This document shows, piece after piece, positions 26,366-34,304 of a DNA stretch of 64,000 bases. Source of the stretch: Hymenobacter cavernae (lineage in GTDB: Bacteria; Bacteroidota; Bacteroidia; Cytophagales; Hymenobacteraceae). A program made the translations under genes and the position numbers. A model generated the notes under the pieces. That model was not told where the DNA came from, searched no databases, and saw only the letters and a program-made list of their open reading frames with translations. The stretch's first letter is position 1; each line of letters begins with the position of its first letter. The stretch is taken from the NCBI RefSeq assembly GCF_014641455.1, contig NZ_BMHT01000003.1, positions 243,921 through 307,920 of the forward strand. Reading direction: 5' to 3'.

Positions 26366-27340
26366 TTACCGCTTATCCTCCAAAATACTCTCCACCCAGC
26401 CTTTACCCCAATCTTCCATTTCCTGCGCGCTCCAAAGTTGGGGGTAGAAAATGCGCTTCTGAAACTTGGGAGGTAGGTACTTCTTCCAGTTGGTGCCGCC
26501 CGTGGCGGGCACGTCGGTGGGGTCGCGCTGGAGGTAGCGCACGGCCGATTTGAAGTGCATCAGCGGCCAGTTGACGTTCACGTTCACGTCGAGCTGCTTG
26601 AGCTGGCGCAGCAGGCGCGGGTGCTGGCGCTCATCGGCGGGCAGGCGCTGCACCACACTCCACAGATTGCGGTCTTTGTATTCGGCGGCGTGGGCGGTGA
26701 GCTGCTGCGTATACTTTTCTTCGAATTGAATGAGCGTGAGGGCTTTGGCGCCCGTGTCTTCCACCGTTGCGCCGGCTTTCCAGTAAATACAGCCCATCAG
26801 CTCGTCGTGGGCGGCGGCTTCGCCGAGCAGGCGACGCTTTTCTTTGTCGAGCAGATTATCGAGGGAGGTGCTGGCAATTTCGATCATGCGATACTGCACA
26901 CTCTGGAAACCCGAGGCCGGCATCAGGGCCATACGGAATTGCAGGAACTGCTGCTTGTCCATGCCGTCGACCATCACATCGAAGGAGTCAATCAGGTTCT
27001 CGAAGTAGCGGTTGATGCGGCCCACGCGCAGCACGATTTCACTGAGAGTTGGCTGTTGCAGGGCGCCAATCTGCTCGTATTCACACAGGCAGAGTTTAAA
27101 ATACAGCTCCGTAATCTGGTGATACATAATGAAAATCCGCTCGTCTGGAATCTGGGTGAGCGGCCGTTGCAAGCTCAGCAGCGTGTCAAGCTCGATATAG
27201 TCCCAGTAATTGACGTAGTCGGCGTAGTACAGGCCTTCAAGGTAAGCAGCTAGGTCCTGACCATCAGCAGCATACTTCTGCTGAAGGCGGCGAAGCTGGG
27301 CGAGTACTTCGGGTGAGAATTCGGAGATAGATTCAGACAT
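26366..27340 (-). CDS. kynA: Tryptophan 2,3-dioxygenase
   Basis: A 324-residue haem dioxygenase opening the indole ring of tryptophan to N-formylkynurenine, the first step of the kynurenine route. Characteristic blocks are YADYVNYWDYIELDTLLSLQ, FIMYHQITELYFKLCLCE, the substrate-side MALMPASGFQSVQYRMIE and a C-terminal TGGTNWKKYLPP. No kynurenine formamidase, kynureninase or 3-hydroxylase lies nearby, so the pathway genes are dispersed or partial. It reads toward the membrane-SRPBCC gene with only 30 bp between, so they may be cotranscribed. Confidence 0.95.
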   Translation of the reverse strand: MSESISEFSPEVLAQLRRLQQKYAADGQDLAAYLEGLYYADYVNYWDYIELDTLLSLQRPLTQIPDERIFIMYHQITELYFKLCLCEYEQIGALQQPTLSEIVLRVGRINRYFENLIDSFDVMVDGMDKQQFLQFRMALMPASGFQSVQYRMIEIASTSLDNLLDKEKRRLLGEAAAHDELMGCIYWKAGATVEDTGAKALTLIQFEEKYTQQLTAHAAEYKDRNLWSVVQRLPADERQHPRLLRQLKQLDVNVNVNWPLMHFKSAVRYLQRDPTDVPATGGTNWKKYLPPKFQKRIFYPQLWSAQEMEDWGKGWVESILEDKR

Positions 27341-27403
27341 GAGAAAGCAACGCGGAAAGGAACCCGCAACTGTGGAGCGTGAAGCGCAGGAAGGCGCTAG
27401 CCA

Positions 27404-27483
27404 GCCTGTGCTTCGTGTGTCATGGAACGATTCAACCTAGGTCTGGCTAGTGCAAGTTGTTCCATGACACGCGAAGCACAGGC
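27404..27483. repeat. 25-bp inverted repeat (GCCTGTGCTTCG family)
   Basis: GCCTGTGCTTCGTGTGTCAT plus GGAAC (27404-27428) is matched with one mismatch by its inverse at 27459-27483. The 30-nt loop contains a full ACCTAGGT palindrome (27435-27442). It lies in the divergent gap between kynA and sdaAB. Confidence 0.85.
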
Positions 27484-27630
27484 TTCGCACGACAGCCGAC
27501 GCTGCAAAGAACGAAAAACCAACCAAATCAGTCCGGCAGAGGCAACCTAAACCCGGACATAAACATCTAATGAACAGACGCGCTTCCGGGCGTTGTTCTT
27601 CTCTCTGAATCCAATACCTTTACCGCGTAC

Positions 27631-28314
27631 ATGGCGGAGAAAAGCAGTATTTTCGATATGATCGGGCCCGTGATGATTGGACCTAGCTCCTCGCACACGG
27701 CCGGGGTGGTGCGCATTGCCCGGGCCGCCATCCGGATCCTAGGGTCGTTGCCGACGCACGCAGTCATTACCTTCTACAACTCCTTTGCCCGCACCTACGA
27801 AGGCCACGGCTCCGACCGCGCTATTGTGGCCGGCTTGCTCGGGTACGCCACCGACGACAAGCGCATCCGCGACGCCTTCGACCACGCCAAAGAGGCGGGT
27901 TTGCACTACACCTTCCAGAGCGTGGGCAATGCCTCGACCATGCACCCGAACACGATCAAGCTTCAGCTGCGCGACGAGCGCACCGGCCAGACGGCCGAAG
28001 TGATTGGGCAGAGCCGGGGCGGCGGCGTGATTCGCATTGTGGAGGTGGATGGCTTCCCGGCCGACTTCTCCGCCTCGCTGCACACGCTCATCGTGGATGC
28101 CGACGACCGGCGCGGCTCCATTGCCTTCATTGCCTCCGTCATTGCCCACGATGACTGCAACATTGCCACCATGTTTGTCTCGCGCAAAGGCAAGCACGAC
28201 GTCGCCCGGCAGTTTATTGAAATGGATTCGGGTATCAAGGACATTACGTTGGCTTATTTGCGCCAATTAAGTTGGGTACACCGCGTTACCTATATTCCTA
28301 ACATCGATTTATAG
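27631..28314 (+). CDS. sdaAB: L-serine dehydratase, iron-sulfur type, beta subunit
   Basis: A 227-residue beta subunit of the [4Fe-4S] L-serine dehydratase, which deaminates serine to pyruvate. It shows the start SIFDMIGPVMIGPSSSHTAG, a middle YNSFARTYEGHGSDRAIVAG and a C-terminal ACT domain (about 145-220: LHTLIVDADDRRGSIAFIAS). The partner alpha subunit, which carries the cluster ligands and catalytic residues, is not beside it and not in this window. It ends only 13 bp before the TolC gene, so transcription may run through. Confidence 0.93.
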   Translation: MAEKSSIFDMIGPVMIGPSSSHTAGVVRIARAAIRILGSLPTHAVITFYNSFARTYEGHGSDRAIVAGLLGYATDDKRIRDAFDHAKEAGLHYTFQSVGNASTMHPNTIKLQLRDERTGQTAEVIGQSRGGGVIRIVEVDGFPADFSASLHTLIVDADDRRGSIAFIASVIAHDDCNIATMFVSRKGKHDVARQFIEMDSGIKDITLAYLRQLSWVHRVTYIPNIDL

Positions 28315-28327
28315 TTGCCTTTAGCCC

Positions 28328-29869
28328 ATGAAACAAAATTCTACTTTGCTTATTCGCTCCCTGGTTAGGGCTGGCGTCGGCTTAGGGCTAGGGCTGGTAG
28401 TGCATGCGGGCGCCGTGGCCCAGACTACCCCGCCCACTCAGCCGCCGGCCGGAGCCATACAGGCAGCCCCCTCAGGACCCTGGACGCTGCAAGGCGCCGT
28501 CGATTATGCTTTGCAGAACAACCTAACGGTGCGCCAGAGCCTGCTGACGGCCGATTTGACTTCGGCGACCTTGCGGCAGAGCAAGGCGGCGCTGCTGCCC
28601 ACGGCGAACCTCTCGGGCACGCAGGCCTGGAACTACGGTACCAACATCAACCCGCTGACGAACATCTTCCAGGATCAGACCACGCGCACGAATAATTTTT
28701 CGGGTACGGCGCAGGTAACTTTATTTGCGGGCTTTCAGCTGCGTAACATTGTAAAGCGCAACGCCTTGGATTACGAGGCCGGGCTAAAGGATGTAGAGCA
28801 GGCCCGCAACGATCTGTCGCTGAACGTGGCGTCGGCTTTTCTGCAAACGGTATTAGCGGGCGAGCTGCTGCGCACGAACCAAGTACGCGTGAACAGCACG
28901 CAGCAGCAGGTAAATCGGACGAAGGTGCTGTTGAAGGCGGGCAGCGTAGCGGAAAGCAACTTGTTGGATCTGCAAGCCCAGCTAGCTACCGATCAGTACA
29001 ACGTTATTACGGCCCAAAACCAGCTGGACCTAGCCCGGTTGCAGCTAGCTCAGTTTATGAACCTGAATGCCGCAGCTACGCGCGCGTTGTCCGTAACAAC
29101 TCCCGACCTGCCCGACCCCGACGAACAGTCGTTGGCCGATGCGCAGCCGGATGAAACGTTTGAGCTGGCCCAGGCAGCCTTGCCCGAAATCAAAGCGGCC
29201 GACTTGCGCGTACGCTCCGCCCTGCGGAACGTAGAAGTGGCCCGCGGCGCCTACTATCCTCGTCTGACGTTTGGCGCCAGCATTTTTACGGGTTATTCCT
29301 CGCTTTATACCCGTCCCATTGTGACGGGAGACTCTGTTCAGCTTCCGCTGCCGGTTTTTCAGTACGATGCCGCCACGGGGCAGCCCGTGTCCACTCCCTT
29401 TGTGGCCTTGTCGCCTAAGCAGCCAGTACGCAGCTCCGCGTCCAGCGACTTCCCGGATCAGCTCAAAAACAACCTAGGTCGGTCGTTACAGTTTGCCTTG
29501 CAGATCCCGATTCTGAATGGATTGCAGACGCGCACGACCGTACAACGCTCCCTGATTGCGGTGAAGCAGGCCGAGCTGCGCCTAGATCAGGCTCGCCTCA
29601 CCTTGCGTCAGAGCATTCAGCAAGCTTACGCCGATGCGTTGGCGGCTCAACGGCAGTACATTGCCGCACGGCAGCAGGTAGACGCCCTGACCTTATCCTA
29701 CCGCAACTCGGAAATCCGCTTCAACAACGGTCTGCTCAACGGCACGGAGTTCAACATTGCCAAGAACAACCTCACCGCGGCCGAGTCCAGCATGATTCAG
29801 GCGAAATACAGCTTCATCTTCCGGCGCAAAGTGCTGGATTTCTACCAGGGCAAGCCACTCACTTTATAG
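28328..29869 (+). CDS. TolC-family outer-membrane efflux protein
   Basis: A 513-residue TolC-family channel. After a signal peptide (to VAQTT, about residue 33) come the two duplicated efflux-protein repeats. The first is LQGAVDYALQNNLTVRQSLL and the second starts near PEIKAADLRVRSALRN. Both have long Gln/Ala-rich helices forming the periplasmic tunnel (LDLQAQLATDQYNVITAQNQ). The C-terminal AKYSFIFRRKVLDFYQGKPL is typical of Bacteroidota members. It pairs with the downstream HlyD-type adaptor. A 14-bp hairpin follows the stop, so some attenuation between the two genes is possible. Confidence 0.93.
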   Translation: MKQNSTLLIRSLVRAGVGLGLGLVVHAGAVAQTTPPTQPPAGAIQAAPSGPWTLQGAVDYALQNNLTVRQSLLTADLTSATLRQSKAALLPTANLSGTQAWNYGTNINPLTNIFQDQTTRTNNFSGTAQVTLFAGFQLRNIVKRNALDYEAGLKDVEQARNDLSLNVASAFLQTVLAGELLRTNQVRVNSTQQQVNRTKVLLKAGSVAESNLLDLQAQLATDQYNVITAQNQLDLARLQLAQFMNLNAAATRALSVTTPDLPDPDEQSLADAQPDETFELAQAALPEIKAADLRVRSALRNVEVARGAYYPRLTFGASIFTGYSSLYTRPIVTGDSVQLPLPVFQYDAATGQPVSTPFVALSPKQPVRSSASSDFPDQLKNNLGRSLQFALQIPILNGLQTRTTVQRSLIAVKQAELRLDQARLTLRQSIQQAYADALAAQRQYIAARQQVDALTLSYRNSEIRFNNGLLNGTEFNIAKNNLTAAESSMIQAKYSFIFRRKVLDFYQGKPLTL

Positions 29870-29880
29870 AGCGGCTGAAT

Positions 29881-29926
29881 GGCTTCGCACTGAGTGTTGT
29901 TCAACGACCTTACTCAGTGGGAAGCC
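29881..29926. repeat. Hairpin and GTCACTCA-type repeats between tolC-like and adaptor genes
   Basis: GGCTTCGCACTGAG (29881-29894) pairs with 29913-29926 with one mismatch, 11 bp after the TolC stop. Further on, 29993-30018 is a run of CAGTCAC-like direct repeats. Both use the words found in the other short-word repeat regions (44572-44684). Confidence 0.6.
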
Positions 29927-30025
29927 ACTCAGTCATTCTTCTCTCCGATACTTAACTATTAAAAAGCTCCGTGACGTAGTGTTCTGCTCAAACAGTCACA
30001 CAGTCACTCAGTCACTCGACGAAGT

Positions 30026-31417
30026 ATGAAAAACAACCGCTTACTCTACATTCTGCTGGGGATTATCATTGTGGGGCTAGGGGGCTTTGTCGTGGCCAAG
30101 AAGAAGGGCCTCGTCGGGAAGCCGGCCGGCACGGAAGTGATTGTGGCGAAGGCTACGCCGGCCAACATCGTAGAGAAGGTGAGTGCCTCGGGCAAGGTGC
30201 AGCCCGAAACAGAAGTGAAGATTTCGCCGGACGTGTCGGGTGAAATCATTGAGCTGTACGTGGCCGAAGGCGACTCCGTGAAGAAAGGCCAGTTGTTGCT
30301 GCGCATCCGCCCCGATAACTACCAGGCAATGGTGAGCCAGCAGTCGGCTGTGGTGGGCACACAACGCGCCAACGTGGGCCAGGCCCAGGCTAGGTTGCAG
30401 CAGCTCATTGCCAATGCCAAGCAAACCGAGCTGACCTATCGGCGCAACGCCTCGCTTTACAAGCAAAAGGTGATTTCGCAGGCAGACTACGAGGCTAGCC
30501 AGGCGGCTTACAATGCCTCGCAGGAGGAGCTGAATAGCGCCCGCGCCAGCATCCGGGCGGCGCAGAGCAGCGTAACCAGCGCCCAGGCCGCTCTGGAGGA
30601 AGCTCGTAAGAACCTGAATAAGACCACGATCTACGCGCCCGTAAGCGGTACTGTCAGCAAGCTGAACGTGGAGAAGGGCGAGCGGGTAGTGGGTACGTCG
30701 CAGATGGCGGGTACCGAAATCATGCGCATTGCCAACCTCAACTCGATGGAGGTGCGCGTGAACGTGAACGAGAACGACATCATCAACGTGCACCTAGGTG
30801 ACTCGGCCGACGTGGAAGTGGACAGCTATGCGAACCAGGACGAGAAGTTCCGCGGGCTCGTGACCAGCATTGCCAACACGGCCAAAGATGCGCTTACGGC
30901 CGAAGCTGTGACAGAATTTGAGGTGCGCATTCGCCTGCTGCCGGAGTCGTACCGCCACCTGCTGCGCACCGTGAACGGCCGCACGGTGGTTCCGTTCCGC
31001 CCTGGCATGACGGCTTCGGTCGACATCATCACCGACCGTAAAAGCCAAGTGCTGAGCGTGCCGCTGGCTTCCGTCACGACCCGCTCCGACAGCGCCGCTA
31101 CGAAAGCTGCTAAGCCGGAAGGTGGTGGTCCTGCGCCCACAGCCGCCAGCGACAAGCCCGCTCCGAAGGTGGAAGTGCAGGAAGTAGTCTTCGTGGTGCG
31201 CAACGGCAAAGCGATGATGGTACCCGTGAAAACCGGCATCAGCGATTTTGCTAACATCGAGATTCGCAGCGGCTTACAGGCGGACGAACAGGTAGTGAGT
31301 GGGCCGTTCCGGGCCGTAGCCAAGACCCTAAAAGATGGTGGCGCCGTGGTGGTAAAAGACGCCAAAACCATCAACAAAGCCGCGCTGAAAGAAGACGCTG
31401 ACGACGACAGTAAGTAG
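30026..31417 (+). CDS. HlyD/MacA-type periplasmic efflux adaptor
   Basis: A 463-residue membrane-fusion protein. One N-terminal transmembrane helix (about 6-24, LYILLGIIIVGLGGFVVAK) anchors it. The split lipoyl domain is VSASGKVQPETEVKISPDVS to GDSVKKGQLLLRI, and its second half is TTIYAPVSGTVSKLNVEKGE. A long coiled-coil hairpin (about 95-195, Gln/Ala/Asn-rich) separates them. A beta-barrel and a membrane-proximal domain follow (to about 440), with a Lys/Asp-rich tail. MacA-type adaptors work with an ABC permease (MacB), but no permease gene follows. A strong terminator closes the unit. Confidence 0.92.
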   Translation: MKNNRLLYILLGIIIVGLGGFVVAKKKGLVGKPAGTEVIVAKATPANIVEKVSASGKVQPETEVKISPDVSGEIIELYVAEGDSVKKGQLLLRIRPDNYQAMVSQQSAVVGTQRANVGQAQARLQQLIANAKQTELTYRRNASLYKQKVISQADYEASQAAYNASQEELNSARASIRAAQSSVTSAQAALEEARKNLNKTTIYAPVSGTVSKLNVEKGERVVGTSQMAGTEIMRIANLNSMEVRVNVNENDIINVHLGDSADVEVDSYANQDEKFRGLVTSIANTAKDALTAEAVTEFEVRIRLLPESYRHLLRTVNGRTVVPFRPGMTASVDIITDRKSQVLSVPLASVTTRSDSAATKAAKPEGGGPAPTAASDKPAPKVEVQEVVFVVRNGKAMMVPVKTGISDFANIEIRSGLQADEQVVSGPFRAVAKTLKDGGAVVVKDAKTINKAALKEDADDDSK

Positions 31418-31446
31418 CGCTCTGGAGCTAGGTTCTCCTACATTAC

Positions 31447-31495
31447 AAAAAGCAAAACCGCCTTTCTCTCCAGGAGAAAGGCGGTTTTGCTTTTT
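31447..31495. terminator. 22-bp perfect bidirectional terminator
   Basis: A5 plus a GC-rich stem (31447-31468) pairs perfectly with 31474-31495, which ends in T5, loop 5 nt. It separates the adaptor gene (plus) from the convergent lipoprotein gene (minus, ends 31515). Confidence 0.93.
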
Positions 31496-31514
31496 GCCAG
31501 AGCGTCAGGCTAGG

Positions 31515-31997
31515 TTACTTTTTCGTGTACGTGAAGGTCTGGGTGTACTTGGTGCCATTGATCGTCGTGATGGCCTTGAGCTTGAGCGTACTATTGTCGA
31601 GGCTCACGATGTTATAAGTGTTTCCGGTGTAGCCGGGGAAGGTGGTGGCCAGCACGGTCTCGTCTTCCTGGAAAGCCCAGCTGCCCGTGAGCGACTGCGG
31701 GTCGTTGGTGCTGCACTTGGTCGCGCCTTCTTCGAAGTGGTACACGTTCGGCTTGGAAAAGCTCAGTACATCGTCGAGGGTGCAGTCTTCCACGTAGGGG
31801 AACAGATCGGTTACCTGCTTGCCATTCATGGTGCGGGCCGGGTTGGTAGTCAGGGCGGACAGCATCCAGGTTTTATCGGTCAGCATTTCGGTTTTGGTGG
31901 CGGGCTTGGCTTCTTCTTTGTCTTTGTTGGTGTCGCAGGAAGACAGCGAGAGGGTGGTGGCTAGGATGGCGCAGAGGGTGAAGGAAAACTTGTTCAT
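31515..31997 (-). CDS. Lipocalin-like lipoprotein of unknown function
   Basis: A 160-residue lipoprotein. The signal ends ATTLSLSSC with the lipid-bearing Cys at about residue 21, followed by a charged linker DTNKDKEEAK. The body begins TEMLTDKTWMLSALTTNPA and continues with VYHFEEGATKCS, LTGSWAFQEDETVL and YNIVSLDNSTLKLKA, the layout of the small lipocalin-like domains (DUF5004/Lipocalin_4 type) widespread in Bacteroidota lipoproteins. Ligand unknown. It has 378 bp of its own upstream region. Confidence 0.82.
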   Translation of the reverse strand: MNKFSFTLCAILATTLSLSSCDTNKDKEEAKPATKTEMLTDKTWMLSALTTNPARTMNGKQVTDLFPYVEDCTLDDVLSFSKPNVYHFEEGATKCSTNDPQSLTGSWAFQEDETVLATTFPGYTGNTYNIVSLDNSTLKLKAITTINGTKYTQTFTYTKK

Positions 31998-32375
31998 GAT
32001 GGAGGAAGTATGAGAGGTTGAAATGTTGTGGCGTTGTGTAAATGTGATGCAAGTTTACGCCGCAACATTCTCACTATCATTTATTTACTCGGACATGAAT
32101 ATGTGATTGCATCTGCTGAATTACTGCTGCTTAGCAGGTTTTGCTATTGCGCGCATCACACGTATATGTAGCCTGAGAAGTCTTAATTTGGGAGCTGTAG
32201 CTCGGAAATCCGTTCTGCGCTACAGCCTAGGTTGGGCAATAGCTTGGAGCTTCGAATTAGGCTTTTCGCTTCTTAGAGGCAGGCCCTTCACTCCGCTCTG
32301 GTGCGTTCAGGATGACAAGGGAAATCGTACTTTAGCCGCTCATTCCCGCCCGCATACGCCCTGCTATCAACTCCA
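31998..32375. other. Non-coding gap before gpsA with a decayed half repeat
   Basis: This 378-bp gap holds the promoter side of the lipoprotein gene and of gpsA. It has a CCTAGG site at 32226. At about 32261-32319 it carries a single degenerate arm of the GTCATCCTGAGCG family (CTTTTCGCTTCTTAGAGGCA then GTGCGTTCAGGATGAC), similar to the right arm at 35628-35687 but without a partner. TACTTTAG at 32331-32338 may be a -7 box for gpsA. I see no gene. Confidence 0.6.
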
Positions 32376-33365
32376 ATGCACAAAATTGCCATGATCGGTG
32401 GTGGCTCCTGGGCCACGGCACTCACCAAAATCTTATCGGAAAACGGTAGCCGCGTGGGCTGGTGGCTGCGCCACAAAGACGACGTGCAGCACTTGCAGCG
32501 CACGCGCCATAATCCGCGCTATTTGTCCTCCGTGGCCTTCGACCTAGGTCATGTGTTTCCCGCCACCGACTTGGCCGAAGTGGTAGCTGAGGCCGACTGG
32601 CTGGTGCTGGCCGTGCCCGCCGCCTTCGTGCAGCCTGTACTGGACAAGCTCGACCGCGACGCTTTGAAAAACAAGCGTATCATTTCGGCCATTAAGGGCA
32701 TGATTCCGGCCAAAAATGTGCTAGTGACCGACTACGTGGCGCAGCGCTTTCGCCTCGCGCCCGAGCAACTGGGCGTAGTGGCCGGCCCGTGCCACGCCGA
32801 AGAAGTAGCCCTGGAAAAGCAAAGCTACCTCACCATCGGCGGCCCCGACCTCGCTTTGGCCGAGGACTTCTGCGCGCTGCTGCGCAACCGCTACGTGAAG
32901 GCCCACGCCAGCGCCGACCTCGACGGTATTGAGTACTGCGCCGTGATGAAAAACATCATCGCCCTGACCTGCGGTATCGCCCACGGCCTCGGCTACGGCG
33001 ACAACTTCCAGGCGGTGATGGTGAGCAATGCGGTGCAGGAAATCCGCCGCTTCCTGCACGCGCTCAGCCCCTGCCAGCGCGACCTGTCGGCCTCGGCCTA
33101 CCTAGGTGATTTGCTGGTGACGGCCTACTCGCAGTTTTCGCGCAACCGCACCTTCGGCAACATGGTGGGCCGGGGCTACTCGGTGAAATCGGCGCAGATG
33201 GAGATGAACATGGTGGCCGAGGGCTACTACGCCGTCAAGAGCATTCACGAGCTGAACAAGAAGCTTAAGGAGTTTATGCCCATCACCGACGCCGCGTATC
33301 GGGTGCTGTACGAGAAGGTAGCGCCGGCCGTAGAAATTGAGCTGTTGAAGGAGAAGTTTCGGTAG
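32376..33365 (+). CDS. gpsA: NAD(P)H-dependent glycerol-3-phosphate dehydrogenase
   Basis: A 329-residue enzyme reducing dihydroxyacetone phosphate to sn-glycerol 3-phosphate, the backbone for phospholipids. The N-terminal Rossmann loop reads KIAMIGGGSWATALTKIL. The catalytic core shows VAGPCHAEEVAL, the lysine in CAVMKNIIALTCGIAHGLGY, and NFQAVMVSNAVQEIRRF. Downstream come LGDLLVTAYSQFSRNRTFG and the C-terminal helices. Length and order are standard. It is a single-gene unit. Confidence 0.96.
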   Translation: MHKIAMIGGGSWATALTKILSENGSRVGWWLRHKDDVQHLQRTRHNPRYLSSVAFDLGHVFPATDLAEVVAEADWLVLAVPAAFVQPVLDKLDRDALKNKRIISAIKGMIPAKNVLVTDYVAQRFRLAPEQLGVVAGPCHAEEVALEKQSYLTIGGPDLALAEDFCALLRNRYVKAHASADLDGIEYCAVMKNIIALTCGIAHGLGYGDNFQAVMVSNAVQEIRRFLHALSPCQRDLSASAYLGDLLVTAYSQFSRNRTFGNMVGRGYSVKSAQMEMNMVAEGYYAVKSIHELNKKLKEFMPITDAAYRVLYEKVAPAVEIELLKEKFR

Positions 33366-33410
33366 GAATATCGAGTAATCAAAATCGGGTATCGTAGGAA
33401 CCCACGCTCC

Positions 33411-33725
33411 CTACACCAACTCAAAATTAGTTGGATTACCTTCTTCGTACAGAACCGTCACTTTTTCCCCTTTGGAAAACCTAGGAATAGCCATTGCCCA
33501 TCCGTGTAAATCGTCTGCTTCGATAACCTCTCCCTGCTGAGTTTGAAACTGAATAACTGGTCGAAATACGGAGATACGACTTAAGTGAAACTTGTTCCGG
33601 ATAACAACTCCCTGCGCCCGAATACCATGCAAGCGTAAGTTCTTGGTTCGCAACTTCTCTTTGAAAATATGTCGAGTTGCCATTCCTATGATGACCAGCG
33701 CCCAAATAGTAAAAAACCAGTTCAT
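33411..33725 (-). CDS. Small membrane protein, DUF3592-like
   Basis: A 104-residue protein with one N-terminal transmembrane helix (FFTIWALVIIGMATRHIF). A small beta domain follows: LHGIRAQGVVIRNKF, FRPVIQFQTQQGEVIEADD and FSKGEKVTVLYEEGNPTNFEL. The last phrase, a V-x-V-x-Y followed by P-x-N, is the mark of DUF3592. No function is known. The gene is AT-richer than its neighbours. It is divergent from the EamA gene with only 19 bp between starts, too short for two full promoters. Confidence 0.75.
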   Translation of the reverse strand: MNWFFTIWALVIIGMATRHIFKEKLRTKNLRLHGIRAQGVVIRNKFHLSRISVFRPVIQFQTQQGEVIEADDLHGWAMAIPRFSKGEKVTVLYEEGNPTNFELV

Positions 33726-33744
33726 ATCACAAATATATTAGACT

Positions 33745-34173
33745 ATGCCCTGGCTTCTCCTCGCTCTGCTCACCGCCTTCTGCCTGGCGCTCTACAACTT
33801 CTTCATCAAGCTAGCTTCTGATCAGTTGCCAGCGGCAGTGGGCGCGGTAGTGCTGCAACTTGTGGCCGCTGGCCTAGGTGCCGCGTGGCTGCTGAAGCTC
33901 AAGCTGCAAGGGCAGCCGCTACCTGTCACCGGCAAAGGCTTGCTGCTGGCAACATTGGCAGGGCTAGGAGTGGGGCTAGCCGAGATTCTGACCTTTGTGG
34001 TGTTCAGCCGGGGCGTGCCGTCGTCGGTGGGCACGCCGGTGATTGTGGGCGGCTCGGTGCTACTCACGGCCGTGCTGGGGCTGGTGGTGGCGCGCGAAAC
34101 GCTCACGTTGCCGCAAGGCCTAGGTCTGTTGCTGATTGTGGGCGGCATCGTGTTGCTGGCGCGTGGGCACTAG
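33745..34173 (+). CDS. EamA-type half transporter
   Basis: A 142-residue protein with about five hydrophobic helices making one EamA (drug/metabolite transporter) repeat. Full-length members have two such repeats in 280-300 residues, so this works as a dimer or is a short family form. Features are WLLLALLTAFCLALYNFFIK, a loop with LPAAVGAVVLQLVAAGL, GVPSSVGTPVIVGGSVLLTA and the closing QGLGLLLIVGGIVLLARG. A hairpin with CCTAGG in both arms follows the stop. Confidence 0.85.
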   Translation: MPWLLLALLTAFCLALYNFFIKLASDQLPAAVGAVVLQLVAAGLGAAWLLKLKLQGQPLPVTGKGLLLATLAGLGVGLAEILTFVVFSRGVPSSVGTPVIVGGSVLLTAVLGLVVARETLTLPQGLGLLLIVGGIVLLARGH

Positions 34174-34187
34174 CTCTTTCTTACTGA

Positions 34188-34233
34188 GCAGAACCTAGGT
34201 TCCCACATACCTCTGCGGGAACCTAGGTTCTGC
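34188..34233. terminator. 17-bp perfect hairpin with an ACCTAGGT palindrome in each arm
   Basis: GCAGAACCTAGGTTCCC (34188-34204) and its exact inverse (34217-34233) enclose a 12-nt loop, 15 bp past the EamA stop. A T4 run begins at 34237. Because each arm is itself palindromic, both small cruciforms and one long hairpin are possible. Confidence 0.75.
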
Positions 34234-34304
34234 CGATTTTATGTGCCCGGCGCAACAAACTTCCAACTTTGGATGTCTGTGCATCTGGCAAAATACCCGA
34301 TCTT

